The notes beneath the pieces were generated by a model that was not told where the DNA came from, made no database searches, and saw only the letters and a program-made list of their open reading frames with translations. This document shows positions 37,858 to 48,708 of a stretch of 64,000 nucleotides of DNA, in pieces. Source of the stretch: Acinetobacter baumannii (lineage in GTDB: Bacteria > Pseudomonadota > Gammaproteobacteria > Pseudomonadales > Moraxellaceae); contig NZ_JADVOP010000005.1 in the NCBI RefSeq assembly GCF_016508585.1, positions 62,001 to 126,000 on the forward strand. The letters are read 5' to 3'. The position numbers were made by a program, and so were the translations under genes. Each line of letters begins with the position of its first letter. Positions within the stretch are counted from its first letter, which is position 1.

Positions 37858-39000
37858 ATGTTGTACTTATGGATGCCTGAAGCCAATGGGGTTTGGCAAT
37901 CGTCTCGAGGAAGTGATTGGACCACATCTTCGAGCCTAGAACAATTAATACAAGATATTAAACTTTACCAGGGCGAAGAAGCGGTTGTTTTCTTTCCAAG
38001 TCGTGAAGTGCAGATTCTTCAGCAAAAATTTAGCAAGACTCAATATAAACAGTTGGGTGCAGATGGTGTTAAGTATTTGCTGGAAGAGTACGTCATTTTA
38101 CCGATTGACCAAATGAAAGTCTTTTCGCACTTTCAGCAACCAGAGCAAGTTTCAGTATTGGGGGTGAATCAACACACGATTACCACGATGCAACATTCAT
38201 TGTCTTTGGTTCCTTTAAAGATCGTCGCTTTATTGCCGGACTTTTTAATGTTGCCCATTCCTGAAAGTGGGCAGGTGGTTTTAGCCAATATCAATGGACA
38301 ATTGCTGGTGCGTGAGAGTGAGTTTCTCGGCAATTCGATCGATGATCTTGGTTTGTATCTGGATTTTGCGGATCGAGAAAAAACTTTTTTATATAGTTCC
38401 CTGACCGACGCACAAGCGACCAGTTTATTTGCTGTAGCAACAACTGAACAGCGTGAGCCATTTAATTATCAGTTTACGGAAATCAAAAAGGCGAAGCAGC
38501 ATCCATTTAATGTCCTGCCTAAAGCCAAACAGGCAAATGAGGGAATATCTCGTTATTGGCAAGCTTGTGCAGTTTTAGTGGCGGCTTTGGTTGTTGCACA
38601 ACTGAGTTACGATACATTACGCTGGTTTAAGCTGAAAAAAGTTGCTGATCAAACGGCATTGATTGCAGTAGATCAATATAAAAAATGGTTTCCCAATGAA
38701 CAGCGGATCACAGAAGAATCTGTACAACGTCAGTTTAAAAACAAACTGGAACTCAGTCAGGGTGCGAATACACAGGCATTGCAATTGCTCAGTCGTGTTG
38801 GACCAATTTTGATGCAACATCAGATTATAGCCAATCGGGTTAATTATGAAACTTCCGTTTTAAACATGGATTTGGTTGCAAAGAGTTCGGAAGCATTGCA
38901 GACTTTGGTAAAGCAATTAAACCAACAGGGTTTCAAGGCGGAACTGGGTAATATACAGACACAGGGTGCAACTGTGGTCGGTTTAGTGAAAATACAATGA
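37858..39000 (+). CDS. gspL: type II secretion system protein L
   Basis: A 380-residue inner-membrane component that ties the GspE ATPase to the periplasmic part of the secretion machine. The N-terminal 220 residues form the actin-like cytoplasmic domain, with EEYVILPIDQMKVF near 75. One membrane segment lies at about 235-255 (ACAVLVAALVVAQLSYDT), then a ferredoxin-like periplasmic domain. It overlaps gspM by four bases. The remaining gsp genes are not in the window. Confidence 0.9.
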   Translation: MLYLWMPEANGVWQSSRGSDWTTSSSLEQLIQDIKLYQGEEAVVFFPSREVQILQQKFSKTQYKQLGADGVKYLLEEYVILPIDQMKVFSHFQQPEQVSVLGVNQHTITTMQHSLSLVPLKIVALLPDFLMLPIPESGQVVLANINGQLLVRESEFLGNSIDDLGLYLDFADREKTFLYSSLTDAQATSLFAVATTEQREPFNYQFTEIKKAKQHPFNVLPKAKQANEGISRYWQACAVLVAALVVAQLSYDTLRWFKLKKVADQTALIAVDQYKKWFPNEQRITEESVQRQFKNKLELSQGANTQALQLLSRVGPILMQHQIIANRVNYETSVLNMDLVAKSSEALQTLVKQLNQQGFKAELGNIQTQGATVVGLVKIQ

Positions 39001-39479
39001 TGAAAACGATGGAAAACTTTCAAAACCGCTTAGACACTTGGTCTGAAAAGATGACTGACAACTTGGAAAAAATGTCAGCACGCGAACGCATCATGGTTGT
39101 TTTTACAACGATTTTTGTGATTGTTGCCGCGGTTGGTGCGGCCTTGTGGTATACCCATAAAGCTGCAGAAAAACAGCAGTTGCGTTTAAATGAAATGAAA
39201 GATCTTGTGGTGTGGATGCAAAGTAATGTTGTCACCATGAAGCCAGCGGATGATTTGGCATTAACTACGGCAGATAAAATTCAACGTGTTGCACAGCAGC
39301 AAGGGCTTTCTGTTGCCTCTCAGCAGGTTGGTGAGCAGTTTCAAATTGTTGCGCAACATCAAAATTACGCTGTTCTGGCAAACTTTCTGACTCAAATTGC
39401 GCAGATGGGCGTCAGCTTGGAAAAGATGGAACTGGTGAAAGATGGCACGCAGATTAAATTAACAGCGACGGTGCAATAA
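38997..39479 (+). CDS. gspM: type II secretion system protein M
   Basis: A 160-residue bitopic inner-membrane partner of GspL. A short cytoplasmic N-terminus with SARERIMVVFTTIFVIVAAV is followed by a single membrane segment (about 30-50) and a periplasmic ferredoxin-like domain. The stop of gspL and the ATG overlap as ATGA. Together they form the assembly platform of the type II secretion system, which could export the nuclease at 18745. Confidence 0.88.
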   Translation: MMKTMENFQNRLDTWSEKMTDNLEKMSARERIMVVFTTIFVIVAAVGAALWYTHKAAEKQQLRLNEMKDLVVWMQSNVVTMKPADDLALTTADKIQRVAQQQGLSVASQQVGEQFQIVAQHQNYAVLANFLTQIAQMGVSLEKMELVKDGTQIKLTATVQ

Positions 39480-39569
39480 GTACTGAAAATAAACACAGTT
39501 CAAGCATAGCCTTTTCGGCATACTGTGCCTATAATGTGGCAACTTAAAAAGCAGTAGACTTTTATAGCT

Positions 39570-40574
39570 ATGTTGTATTCACTTGCTCGCCCTTTGTTGT
39601 TTTCTTTAGCACCAGAGCGTGCACATGAACTCACATTATCCATGCTTAAAGCTGCCCATAAAATGGGTGCGATGCGTCAAACCGTTGCGTCAAAACCAGT
39701 CACTTGTATGGGGATTGAGTTTCCTAATCCAGTTGGGTTGGCTGCAGGTTTGGATAAAAATGGTGCATATATCGATGCCTTGGCAGCTTTGGGATTTGGT
39801 TTTATTGAAATTGGAACCATTACACCAAAACCACAGGAAGGCAACCCGCATCCACGTCTTTTCCGTATTCCTCAAGCCAAAGCCATCATTAACCGTATGG
39901 GATTCAATAATGATGGGGTAGACAAATTGGTTGAGAATGTCAAAGCAGCAAAATTTAAAGGCATTCTGGGAATCAATATTGGAAAAAATGCCTCTACACC
40001 TGTTGAAGACGCTGTGTCCGATTATTTGATTTGTCTGGAAAAAGTTTATCACTACGCGTCTTACATTACGGTGAATATTTCTTCACCGAATACCAAAAAT
40101 TTGCGCTCTTTGCAAAGTGGGCATGCACTGACTGAACTGTTAGAAACACTCAAAAAACGTCAGTTGGCATTGGCTGAAGAATTGCAGCACTATGTTCCGC
40201 TTGTTTTGAAAGTTGCACCAGATTTAGATGCAGCAGATATTGAATTTATTGCTTCACAATTGTTGCAGTTTAAAATTGATGGGCTTATTGTAACCAATAC
40301 AACTTTATCTCGTGAAGGGGTGGAAGGTTTGCCGTATGGCGATGAAGCGGGTGGCTTGTCCGGTGCGCCTGTATTTGAAAAGAGTACAGCGTGTTTGGCT
40401 GCATTTTCTAAACTATTACAGGGTAAAATTCCTTTAATTGGTGTTGGTGGAATTTTATCGGGTGAACAAGCGGTTGCAAAACAACAAGCAGGTGCCAGCT
40501 TAGTTCAAATTTATAGTGGTATGATCTATACAGGTCCTGCACTGATCAAAGACTGTGTTAATGCTATGACCTAA
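39570..40574 (+). CDS. pyrD: dihydroorotate dehydrogenase (quinone)
   Basis: Oxidises dihydroorotate to orotate in pyrimidine synthesis, passing electrons to quinone at the membrane (class 2). The 334-residue protein has the N-terminal helices [20 protein letters not shown], then the barrel with [23 protein letters not shown], and [14 protein letters not shown] containing the catalytic Ser. [12 protein letters not shown] near 290 binds FMN. Confidence 0.97.
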   Translation: MLYSLARPLLFSLAPERAHELTLSMLKAAHKMGAMRQTVASKPVTCMGIEFPNPVGLAAGLDKNGAYIDALAALGFGFIEIGTITPKPQEGNPHPRLFRIPQAKAIINRMGFNNDGVDKLVENVKAAKFKGILGINIGKNASTPVEDAVSDYLICLEKVYHYASYITVNISSPNTKNLRSLQSGHALTELLETLKKRQLALAEELQHYVPLVLKVAPDLDAADIEFIASQLLQFKIDGLIVTNTTLSREGVEGLPYGDEAGGLSGAPVFEKSTACLAAFSKLLQGKIPLIGVGGILSGEQAVAKQQAGASLVQIYSGMIYTGPALIKDCVNAMT

Positions 40575-40577
40575 ACG

Positions 40578-41168
40578 ATGAATACCCTAGACATTATCCT
40601 ACTGATTATATTGCTCATTGGAGGGCTAAACGGTTTGCGACAAGGATTCGTGAAAGCCTTTGCGAACTTGATAGGATGGATTTTTGCACTGATTGTCGGT
40701 GCAAAATATGCCAATATCATCGCGCCCTCTATGTCTGCACTGAGTCAGGATCCTGTAGTGCAGAAAATTGCTGCGTTTGCATTTATTGTCTTGGTGATTA
40801 TTGTTTTAACATGGATTGCAACAGCAATACTCAATCAGGTTTTAAAGACCTTAAAACTTGGACCGTTAAATCGTTTAGCCGGTGGTGCTCTGGGGACCTT
40901 GAAAGGTTTGTTTATCGTCCTCATAACTATGCAGGGATTAGGTCCTTGGGTTGACAGTTCACCGACTTGGAAACAGTCTAAAGTTATTCAGACGCTACTG
41001 CCGTTTGCCCCTCTGGCATCAGAAATTTCTAAAGATGCAGCAAACGAAGCATTAAATCATATACAGTCACAAGCGCATTCCGATGATGCTGTGAGAAATA
41101 CTGATCGATCATCAAGAGCTGAAGATGATGATCAATCAGCACATTCGACAAAGAATCCGTTTTATTAG
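40578..41168 (+). CDS. cvpA: CvpA-family membrane protein
   Basis: A 196-residue inner-membrane protein with four membrane segments. ILLIGGLNGLRQGFVKAFAN near the N-terminus and LGPLNRLAGGALGTLKGLF near 95 are CvpA signatures. The C-terminal 45 residues are a polar tail. In E. coli cvpA is needed for colicin V production and stress resistance and lies before purF, as here. It starts 3 bp after pyrD. Confidence 0.93.
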   Translation: MNTLDIILLIILLIGGLNGLRQGFVKAFANLIGWIFALIVGAKYANIIAPSMSALSQDPVVQKIAAFAFIVLVIIVLTWIATAILNQVLKTLKLGPLNRLAGGALGTLKGLFIVLITMQGLGPWVDSSPTWKQSKVIQTLLPFAPLASEISKDAANEALNHIQSQAHSDDAVRNTDRSSRAEDDDQSAHSTKNPFY

Positions 41169-41192
41169 TCCTAGCTGGTCTGCGAGGTAGTT

Positions 41193-42737
41193 ATGTGTGG
41201 AGTCGTTGGTATAGCAGGTAAAGCACCTGTAAACCAAATGTTATTTGATGCGTTGACGATGTTACAACATCGTGGACAGGATGCAGCTGGGATTGTGACT
41301 TGTCATAATGGGCGTCTTTTCTTGAGAAAAGATAATGGTATGGTGCGTGATGTCTTCCATACCCGCCACATGCGTGCATTGCTCGGTAACTATGGTATTG
41401 GTCATGTGCGTTATCCGACTGCGGGATCTTCAAGCAGTGCTGAAGCACAGCCTTTTTATGTAAACTCACCTTATGGGATTACCTTGGCACACAACGGTAA
41501 CCTGACCAATGCTGCTGATATTCATGATGATCTGTTTAAAACTGACTTACGTCATATGAATACAGATTCTGACTCTGAAGTATTGTTGAATGTGTTTGCA
41601 CATGAATTACAAAAATGTGCATCATTAACTCCATCACCTGAAGATATTTTTCATACAGTCAAACGTGTACATGAGCGTTGCAAAGGTGCTTATGGTGTTG
41701 TAGCAATGATCACAGGGCATGGCTTGGTGGGTTTTCGTGATCCAAATGGTATTCGCCCGTTAATCTATGGCTCACGTTTGACAGAAAGCGGTGAGAAGGA
41801 ATATATCATTGCCTCAGAGTCAGTTGCGATTACAGCACTCGGCTTTAAAGTAGAACGTGATATCCAGCCAGGTGAAGCAGTATTTATCAATTCAAAAGGT
41901 GAGTTTTTTTCACAACAATGTGCGAGCCAATCACGTTATCGTCCATGTATTTTTGAATATGTGTATTTCGCTCGTCCAGATGCCACAATTGATGGTATTT
42001 CGGTTTATAAAGCACGTTTGAAAATGGGTGAAACTCTGGCGAAGAAAATTCTTCGTGAATGGGGAGATGATCATGATGTTGATGTGGTTATTCCAATTCC
42101 GGATACAAGTCGTACATCCGCTCTGGAGTTGGCAAATATTCTCGGTGTAAAATTCCGTGAAGGGTTTATGAAAAACCGCTATATCGGTCGTACTTTCATC
42201 ATGCCAGGTCAACAGCAGCGTAAAAAATCGGTACGTCAAAAATTAAACCCCGTTGAACTTGAGTTTAAAGACAAGAATGTATTGTTGGTGGATGACTCAA
42301 TCGTACGCGGTACGACTTGTAATGAAATCATTCAAATGGCGCGTGATGCAGGTGCAAAAAAAGTCTATTTTGCTTCTGCTGCACCGATGGTGAAATATCC
42401 AAATGTGTACGGTATCGATATGCCAGCTAAAGCAGAGTTGATCGCATCACACCGTAGTGTTGAAGAAATTCAAGATATTATTGGTGCTGATCGTTTGATT
42501 TTCCAAGATTTGGATGATTTAAAAGCAGCCGTACGAACCAGTAAAGTACCTGAAATTCAAGAATTTGATTGCTCAGTCTTTGATGGTATTTATGTGACGG
42601 GTGATATTAACGAACAGTATCTAAATGATCTTGAGCAAAGTCGCAGTGATACAGCGAAAAAGCAAAAAGATGGTTATATTGATGTCAACATTGATGCATC
42701 TTCAGTTGATTTATGCGGTATAAAAGAAGAGATGTAA
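41193..42737 (+). CDS. purF: amidophosphoribosyltransferase
   Basis: Catalyses the first step of purine synthesis, transferring ammonia from glutamine to PRPP. The 514-residue protein begins MCGVVGIAG, with Cys2 the N-terminal glutaminase nucleophile. HNGNLTNA near 96 binds glutamine, and [14 protein letters not shown] near 360 binds PRPP. A strong terminator follows. Confidence 0.98.
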   Translation: MCGVVGIAGKAPVNQMLFDALTMLQHRGQDAAGIVTCHNGRLFLRKDNGMVRDVFHTRHMRALLGNYGIGHVRYPTAGSSSSAEAQPFYVNSPYGITLAHNGNLTNAADIHDDLFKTDLRHMNTDSDSEVLLNVFAHELQKCASLTPSPEDIFHTVKRVHERCKGAYGVVAMITGHGLVGFRDPNGIRPLIYGSRLTESGEKEYIIASESVAITALGFKVERDIQPGEAVFINSKGEFFSQQCASQSRYRPCIFEYVYFARPDATIDGISVYKARLKMGETLAKKILREWGDDHDVDVVIPIPDTSRTSALELANILGVKFREGFMKNRYIGRTFIMPGQQQRKKSVRQKLNPVELEFKDKNVLLVDDSIVRGTTCNEIIQMARDAGAKKVYFASAAPMVKYPNVYGIDMPAKAELIASHRSVEEIQDIIGADRLIFQDLDDLKAAVRTSKVPEIQEFDCSVFDGIYVTGDINEQYLNDLEQSRSDTAKKQKDGYIDVNIDASSVDLCGIKEEM

Positions 42738-42760
42738 GTCAGCATTGATTTTGATTGAGA

Positions 42761-42786
42761 AAAAGCGGGAAGTTCCCGCTTTTTTC
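42761..42786 (+). terminator. terminator after purF
   Basis: AAAAGCGGGA-AGT-TCCCGCTTTT followed by TTT, 23 bp after the purF stop. It excludes the far-upstream start of the next gene at 42755. Confidence 0.9.
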
Positions 42787-42823
42787 ATTTATAGTATTTT
42801 GCAATGTAATGAGGAATTTTACA

Positions 42824-44716
42824 TTGAAAGATGTCAGCCATTATTTGATTAAAAACAAGAATATGTTGTGGTCTGCGAGTATTTGCTTACTTGCAGTCGT
42901 ACTGACTATTTTTATTCTCAATACCGTTTTAGGGCTATTGGTCCATTACGTCAATCGTGAACAGCAAATTTGGTGGCATGTTTTAAGTCCTTACTGTGTT
43001 GGATTGATCATCATCATTATTGGTTGGTCCATTGCCTATGAATTTTACGTTTTTCGTACGGGTGGGCATTCATTAGCCAAACAGTTGAAGGCACGTCGTT
43101 TAAGTCAGGTTGAAAGTACCCCGGAAGAAAGCGTAGCACTTCATCTGGCAGATAAATTTGCAGAAACTTTTGAGATTGATGCACCTACTTTATATGTTTT
43201 ACCAGACGAAGTGGGCGTAAATGCCTTAACTGCAGGTTTCCACCCAAGAGATACAGTGATTATTTTAACCTGGGGAGCCTTGCAGAATCTTGATGAATTA
43301 GAGCTTTACGGATTATTAGGGCATGAGTTTAATCAAATTCTTTCTGGTGAAGCACGTGAAAATACCCGGCTCAAGATTCTGTATAGCGGACTGATTACTT
43401 TTAGTCAGCTGGGAAGTAAAATTGCCAAACAGGGTTTTAATCGATACAACGCCAAAGGTAACCAACATAAATTTGAAACCAGTTTTGTTGCTGTCGGTGG
43501 TGTGATTTGGCTATTGGGGAGTATGGGGATTTTAATCAATCGTTTGATTAAATATTTCACCTTGGGCGGACGTACTTTTTATAATGACTATAAAACCAAG
43601 AAATTATTACTGAATAATGCCAATGTACAAACTTTGCTACGGATTTACGTGCATCATGCGGGTTCACAGATTCATAGTGAATTTTCAGAAGCGATAGCAC
43701 ATATGTGTTTTGCTAATTCGTTGAGTCCACAAAGTTGGTTGAATATCCATCCGAACATTGAAGATCGGATTTATGAGTTGAACCCCACGTTATTGCAAGA
43801 TTTACAATTAGAAAATTTAAAGAAATTGCGCAGTCAGCCGTTGTTTAGTTTGTTGCGTCCATTAGAAGAGTCTTCTGGTGAAGTGTATAATCCGTGGGTC
43901 TCGCCACAGCCATTACCGCTGTTACGTTTATCGCCGATTAGCTTCGCCTTAAATGATGCAATTAAACCCTTGAACCCAGAAGTACGTCGTCAAATTGAGC
44001 GTTCAGATTTAATTCAGCGTGCAATGCAGACAGCAACGGGTTCTCGTGAAGTGATGGTTGCGATTTTAATGATCCGTCAGTACCGTGAATTTATTCCATC
44101 CGATGCAGCAGTCAGTCGAGCAATCATTGATTCATTGTTAAGTTTGGATGGTCGTGTCCATATTCAAATCTTTCATGATGCCTGTGAGAATCTTGGCAAC
44201 ATGCCTGCAACGAGTGCCCGCCAGTTTGTAACCAAACTGGCTAAAATTATTCAAGAAGATGGTGAGATCGGCTTATTGGATGCACTGTTAATAGAGCGAG
44301 TAAAAGCTGAACTACATTTACTGCCAATGCATACACCATCATCACTTGAGACAGTGAAGCCTCAGATTGTACGATTAATCGATGCTTTATTGCATGTTCA
44401 GCAAATCAATAGTGCCAATCAGCTGGATGTGCGTTATGAGATTTTGGAACGTGTTTTATCTAAAGATGAGCTGGAACTATTTGAAGAAATATCTGATGAG
44501 CCAATCGATTTAGGCGAAATCTTAAATGATATTGCAGGCTTATTGCTACGTGATCGTTTAAGTATTCTCGGGGTGGCTGAAATTTGTTTATGGAATGATC
44601 GGATTATTACTCAAGATGAACTGGATGTACTGCAATTGCTCTATTGGCGGCTTGGTTTTAAATCAGATGATATTGTCGATCAAATGCAGAAGAAAAACAG
44701 TGTAATGATTATTTAA
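42824..44716 (+). CDS. M48-type peptidase homologue with altered active site
   Basis: A roughly 630-residue membrane protein. Two or three membrane segments lie in the first 80 residues. VNALTAGFHPRDTVIILTWG and LYGLLGHEFNQILSGE (about 166-170 for HEFNQ) match the M48/HtpX catalytic region, but the second His of HExxH is Gln. A further membrane segment and a large C-terminal domain of helices follow. It is probably not a normal zinc peptidase. I start at TTG 42824, with GAGGA 8 nt before it; ATG 42809 is the alternative. Confidence 0.7.
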   Translation: MKDVSHYLIKNKNMLWSASICLLAVVLTIFILNTVLGLLVHYVNREQQIWWHVLSPYCVGLIIIIIGWSIAYEFYVFRTGGHSLAKQLKARRLSQVESTPEESVALHLADKFAETFEIDAPTLYVLPDEVGVNALTAGFHPRDTVIILTWGALQNLDELELYGLLGHEFNQILSGEARENTRLKILYSGLITFSQLGSKIAKQGFNRYNAKGNQHKFETSFVAVGGVIWLLGSMGILINRLIKYFTLGGRTFYNDYKTKKLLLNNANVQTLLRIYVHHAGSQIHSEFSEAIAHMCFANSLSPQSWLNIHPNIEDRIYELNPTLLQDLQLENLKKLRSQPLFSLLRPLEESSGEVYNPWVSPQPLPLLRLSPISFALNDAIKPLNPEVRRQIERSDLIQRAMQTATGSREVMVAILMIRQYREFIPSDAAVSRAIIDSLLSLDGRVHIQIFHDACENLGNMPATSARQFVTKLAKIIQEDGEIGLLDALLIERVKAELHLLPMHTPSSLETVKPQIVRLIDALLHVQQINSANQLDVRYEILERVLSKDELELFEEISDEPIDLGEILNDIAGLLLRDRLSILGVAEICLWNDRIITQDELDVLQLLYWRLGFKSDDIVDQMQKKNSVMII

Positions 44717-44753
44717 TCACAGCAATAAGTTCATTTTGAACGAGAAATAGTCT

Positions 44754-44781
44754 CTAACACCATGCAAAGACATGGTGTTAG
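44754..44781. terminator. hairpin between convergent genes
   Basis: CTAACACCATG and CATGGTGTTAG form an 11-bp perfect stem around a six-base loop, between the M48-like gene and bioB. It has no long T tract. Confidence 0.55.
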
Positions 44782-44794
44782 AACGGAACTTTAA

Positions 44795-45784
44795 TTAACT
44801 TGCCATTGCATCTACAGAAAGCTCAGCAACAGTAGGTTTTGCTTTTTCAGCCTTTAAACCTAATTTATTAAATAACTGTTTATCTTTACCTTCGCCAGCA
44901 TTCGGTGTGGTTAATAGTTTTTCACCACTGAATAATGAATTTGCGCCTGCCATAAATGCAAGGGCTTGATCTGAATCACTCAGTGATTCACGACCTGCGG
45001 AAAGGCGAATATAGCTATGTGGCATAATAATACGTGCGACAGCAATGGTGCGAATCCACTCAGTGACATCAAGCTTTTCTACGTCTGCAAGCGGTGTACC
45101 TTCAATCGGGACCAACATATTGATCGGCACGGATTCAGGGTGTACAGGTAATGTGGCTAATTCATGTAATAAACCAATGCGGTCATTGCGGTTTTCACCT
45201 AAACCAACAATACCGCCGCTACACACTTTCATTCCAGCATTGCGCACGTGATCTAATGTATTTAAACGATCATCAAAAGTACGGGTGCTGATAATGTGCG
45301 AATAATATTCACGAGAGGTATCCAGGTTGTGATTATAGTAATCCAAACCTGCCTCATGTAGACGCTCTGCCTGAGATTGGTTTAGCATACCTAGCGTCAT
45401 GCAGGTTTCTAAGCCAAGCGCTTTCACTTCACGCACCATTTCTAAGACATATGGCATATCACGTTCATGTGGATTACGCCAAGCCGCACCCATACAGAAA
45501 CGAGAAGAGCCTGATTCAAGTGCTTCTTTGGCTTCACTGATGACTTTCTCAACGGCAATACGCTTTTCAGCTTCAAGTTTTGAGTCATAACGTGCAGACT
45601 GCGAACAATATTTGCAATCTTCAGGGCACTTGCCTGTTTTAATTGAAAGTAGTGTACTGACTTGAATGCTATTTGCTTCAAAATGCTCACGATGAATTTG
45701 TTGCGCCTGAAAGACTAAGTCTAAAAAAGGCTGATCGTATAAAGCTTGAATTTCTTCACGAGCCCAGTCATTACGTACTGTCAT
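44795..45784 (-). CDS. bioB: biotin synthase
   Basis: A radical-SAM enzyme that inserts sulfur into dethiobiotin. The 329-residue protein has [17 protein letters not shown] near 50-66 with the CxxxCxxC for the 4Fe-4S cluster. [12 protein letters not shown] near 150 and [20 protein letters not shown] near 265 follow. It stands alone; other bio genes are not adjacent. Confidence 0.97.
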   Translation of the reverse strand: MTVRNDWAREEIQALYDQPFLDLVFQAQQIHREHFEANSIQVSTLLSIKTGKCPEDCKYCSQSARYDSKLEAEKRIAVEKVISEAKEALESGSSRFCMGAAWRNPHERDMPYVLEMVREVKALGLETCMTLGMLNQSQAERLHEAGLDYYNHNLDTSREYYSHIISTRTFDDRLNTLDHVRNAGMKVCSGGIVGLGENRNDRIGLLHELATLPVHPESVPINMLVPIEGTPLADVEKLDVTEWIRTIAVARIIMPHSYIRLSAGRESLSDSDQALAFMAGANSLFSGEKLLTTPNAGEGKDKQLFNKLGLKAEKAKPTVAELSVDAMAS

Positions 45785-46083
45785 TAGTTTAATCCATGAT
45801 CATCATTATCTATCCCTGTATATAATACATAATTCATGCCAATCCCATAGGGCAAAAGTGTCCAAATATGATGGTATCTTACGATTGAAAATTTGAATCA
45901 TATAGAAAACTGAAATTATAAATATAGTTGCAAAGTTATTCGAATTTTCCGAAATTTGCTTACTAAATTCTATTTTTGGATTTTTATAATTTCCGAGTTA
46001 TAGTCATTAAAAATTAAAAAAAGTAACAACTTTGCAGAGAACTGGACATTAAAAGGCAGTAGATTTACAGAAATAAAATAAGT

Positions 46084-47184
46084 CTAAGTCGTCGGTTTTT
46101 TGTTCGCTTGCTCTGTAATCGCCCAGTCAATATGGACTTGCACAACTTCATCATGCAATGGTCTATGTTGGGTCAAAGCTTGAATGATGGTGTTCGAATA
46201 GGGTGCATTGCCTAAGCCTATGGCAATATTGCGCATAAAACTTTGATAACCTGTACGGCGGATTGGACTGCCTTCGGTACAGGCTAGAAATGTTTGTTCA
46301 TCCCATTGCCATAAATCTAATAAACTCATATGGTCTAAACCATGTCTTGGATTAAAATCTGCGATAGATGCAGTTTTAGCAAAACTATTCCAAGGGCAAA
46401 TCAGTTGACAATCATCGCAGCCAAATACACGGTTTCCTATACCACGTCTCAAGTCTTCTGGGATGATTCCTTTATATTCAATGGTTAAATATGCGATGCA
46501 TTTGCGTGCATCAACCATATATGGTTCAACAATAGCCTGAGTTGGGCAAATATCGATACAGGCTGTGCAAGAACCACAGTGTGAGGTTGCAGGCTCATCA
46601 AATGGCAAATCCAGCGAAGTAAAAAGTTCACCTAAAACAAAAAAAGAACCTGATTTCTTATGAATCAACAAGGTATGTTTACCAGTCCATCCCATTCCTG
46701 CACTTTCTGCCAGTGATTTTTCAAAAACAGGCGCAGAATCGGCAAATGGACGTGATTCGAATTCACCGACTTTGCCTTTGATGATCGTGGCCAATGTTTT
46801 TAAACGACCGCGCATAATTTTATGATAATCACGCCCACGTGCATAACGGGCAACAATTGCTAAATTCGGCTCATCCGGAACGTAGCGGGGTTTGGGTGTT
46901 TCGACCAAATAGTTCATTCGTACACAGATGATACTTTTTGTACCTGGAACCAACAGTGTAGGATCAGCTCGTTTTTCAAGATTTTCCTCTAAAAACTTCA
47001 TGTCACCATGATAACCACGCTTTAAATATTCTTTAAATCTTGCTAATTCGGCTTGAGCATCGGGTCGTGCAATGACACAATCAGCAAAGCCCAATTGCAA
47101 AGCCTGTTGTTTGATCCAAGCTTTTAATTCACGAAGATCAAGCTGTTGCAAAGGAATCGATGATGTAGAAGATGTTGCTGACAT
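46084..47184 (-). CDS. queG: epoxyqueuosine reductase
   Basis: Reduces epoxyqueuosine to queuosine in tRNA, the last step of queuosine synthesis. The roughly 366-residue protein has two 4Fe-4S sets, CGSCTACIDICPTQA and GCDDCQLICPWN, and a cobalamin-binding N-terminal half. The open frame extends 28 codons upstream into the divergent nnr gene; I start at MSATSS. In E. coli it is also next to nnr (yjeF). Confidence 0.95.
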   Translation of the reverse strand: MSATSSTSSIPLQQLDLRELKAWIKQQALQLGFADCVIARPDAQAELARFKEYLKRGYHGDMKFLEENLEKRADPTLLVPGTKSIICVRMNYLVETPKPRYVPDEPNLAIVARYARGRDYHKIMRGRLKTLATIIKGKVGEFESRPFADSAPVFEKSLAESAGMGWTGKHTLLIHKKSGSFFVLGELFTSLDLPFDEPATSHCGSCTACIDICPTQAIVEPYMVDARKCIAYLTIEYKGIIPEDLRRGIGNRVFGCDDCQLICPWNSFAKTASIADFNPRHGLDHMSLLDLWQWDEQTFLACTEGSPIRRTGYQSFMRNIAIGLGNAPYSNTIIQALTQHRPLHDEVVQVHIDWAITEQANKKPTT

Positions 47185-47228
47185 AGTGATCAATGTGCTG
47201 GAAAGAGTGAAAAGAAAAGGATAAATAC

Positions 47229-48704
47229 ATGCAAGCCCAAGTTTATCATAGCCATGAAATTCAAGCATGGGAACGTCGATGGTTTAGTCAGCAAAATAGT
47301 GCTTTTGGTTTAATGCAACAGGCAGCATGGTCGATTGCTCAGCATTTGCTGCAACTCTTTCAAAATAAATATCCCGAAGTTAAAACTATCGCAGTATGGT
47401 GTGGTCGTGGTAATAATGCAGGTGATGGCTACTGTATTGCCAGTTATTTAAAGCAAAGTGGCTATGCTGTAGAAATATTTGCTACTGAGACTGGTGTATC
47501 GGCTGACTTAAAACAGGCGATACAACTGGCTGAACAGAATCAATTAAAAATCCATTCACATTTTGATCTTGAAGTGACTTTTGACTGTCATATCGACGCT
47601 TTGTTTGGAATTGGTTTAAATCGTGATTTAGATCAAACATGGCAAACCATCATTCAAACTTTCAATGCGCATACAGGGATTAAAATTGCTGTTGATCTAC
47701 CGAGTGGTTTAAATGCCAATACAGGTCAGCCGCTACCCATTGCAGTCAAAGCAGACTATACATTTACTGTTTTGGGGCTTAAAGCAGGATTGTTTACAGG
47801 GCAGGGCAAAGAATATTCCGGACAAATAAAAACAATTGCTCTGATTCCAACCGACCCGGAATTGAGGGCAGTCGCATACTTAGCACCTCAACAAATTCAA
47901 TTGCCACCACGTCAAGCATTTGGACACAAGGGCAGCTATGGACATGTACTGATTGTGGGTGGACATGCCGATATGGGAGGTGCGGTAATCCTTGCCGCAG
48001 AGTCTGCATTTTGTGCGGGTGCTGGAAAAGTGAGTATTGTCTGTCATGAAAAGCATCATACAGCTATTTTGGCACGTTCGCCCAATATCATGGTTAAAGA
48101 TATCAATGCAATCTCAGAGCATGAGATTCAATCTCTACTCAATCATGTGGATGCAGTGAGCTACGGTATGGGTTTAGGTCGAGATGTCTGGGCTGAACAG
48201 CAATTTTCAAAATGGTTTAAGCCAATCTGTACAAGTACACATTTACAGGTGGTTTTGGATGCGGATGCTTTATGGTTTTTGGCAACCCAAAACATTCAAC
48301 TGAGTTCAAATATTTACCTTACACCACATCCAGGAGAAGCCGCAAAACTACTCAACTGTTCCGTTGCCGGGATTGAGTCTGATCGTATAGATGCCATTCA
48401 AAGGCTAAAAAACAAATACTCAGGCAATTGGGTGCTGAAAGGTGCAGGCAGCTTAATTCTTGAAGATAAGTTGTGGATTTGTACTGCGGGTAATCCTGGT
48501 ATGGGCACTGGCGGAATGGGAGATGTTTTAGCAGGAATGATTGCCAGTTTAAAAGCTCAATTTGCCGAAAATGTGCAATTACATGATATTGTAACTTTAC
48601 ATGCGCAAGCCGGTGATTATCTTGCACAACAAGGTATCCGTGGTCTACAGGCACAACATATGGCACGAGCTGTATATCATGTCATTAACAGTAGTCGGAG
48701 CTAA
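47229..48704 (+). CDS. nnr: bifunctional NAD(P)H-hydrate epimerase/dehydratase
   Basis: Repairs hydrated NAD(P)H. The 491-residue protein joins an N-terminal YjeF epimerase domain (about 1-205, with WCGRGNNAGDGYCIA) to a C-terminal ADP-dependent dehydratase (about 215-490). The latter has GSYGHVLIVGGHADMGGAV and NPGMGTGGMGDVLAG. An AAGGA lies 7 nt before the ATG. It is divergent from queG. Confidence 0.96.
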   Translation: MQAQVYHSHEIQAWERRWFSQQNSAFGLMQQAAWSIAQHLLQLFQNKYPEVKTIAVWCGRGNNAGDGYCIASYLKQSGYAVEIFATETGVSADLKQAIQLAEQNQLKIHSHFDLEVTFDCHIDALFGIGLNRDLDQTWQTIIQTFNAHTGIKIAVDLPSGLNANTGQPLPIAVKADYTFTVLGLKAGLFTGQGKEYSGQIKTIALIPTDPELRAVAYLAPQQIQLPPRQAFGHKGSYGHVLIVGGHADMGGAVILAAESAFCAGAGKVSIVCHEKHHTAILARSPNIMVKDINAISEHEIQSLLNHVDAVSYGMGLGRDVWAEQQFSKWFKPICTSTHLQVVLDADALWFLATQNIQLSSNIYLTPHPGEAAKLLNCSVAGIESDRIDAIQRLKNKYSGNWVLKGAGSLILEDKLWICTAGNPGMGTGGMGDVLAGMIASLKAQFAENVQLHDIVTLHAQAGDYLAQQGIRGLQAQHMARAVYHVINSSRS

Positions 48705-48708
48705 AAAG

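Noticed and set aside
42755..42823. Upstream start of the M48-like gene
   Set aside because: It would place the start codon just before the purF terminator; the internal TTG has a good ribosome site.
47185..47268. N-terminal extension of queG
   Set aside because: Overlaps the divergent nnr gene, and the extra residues do not belong to the family.
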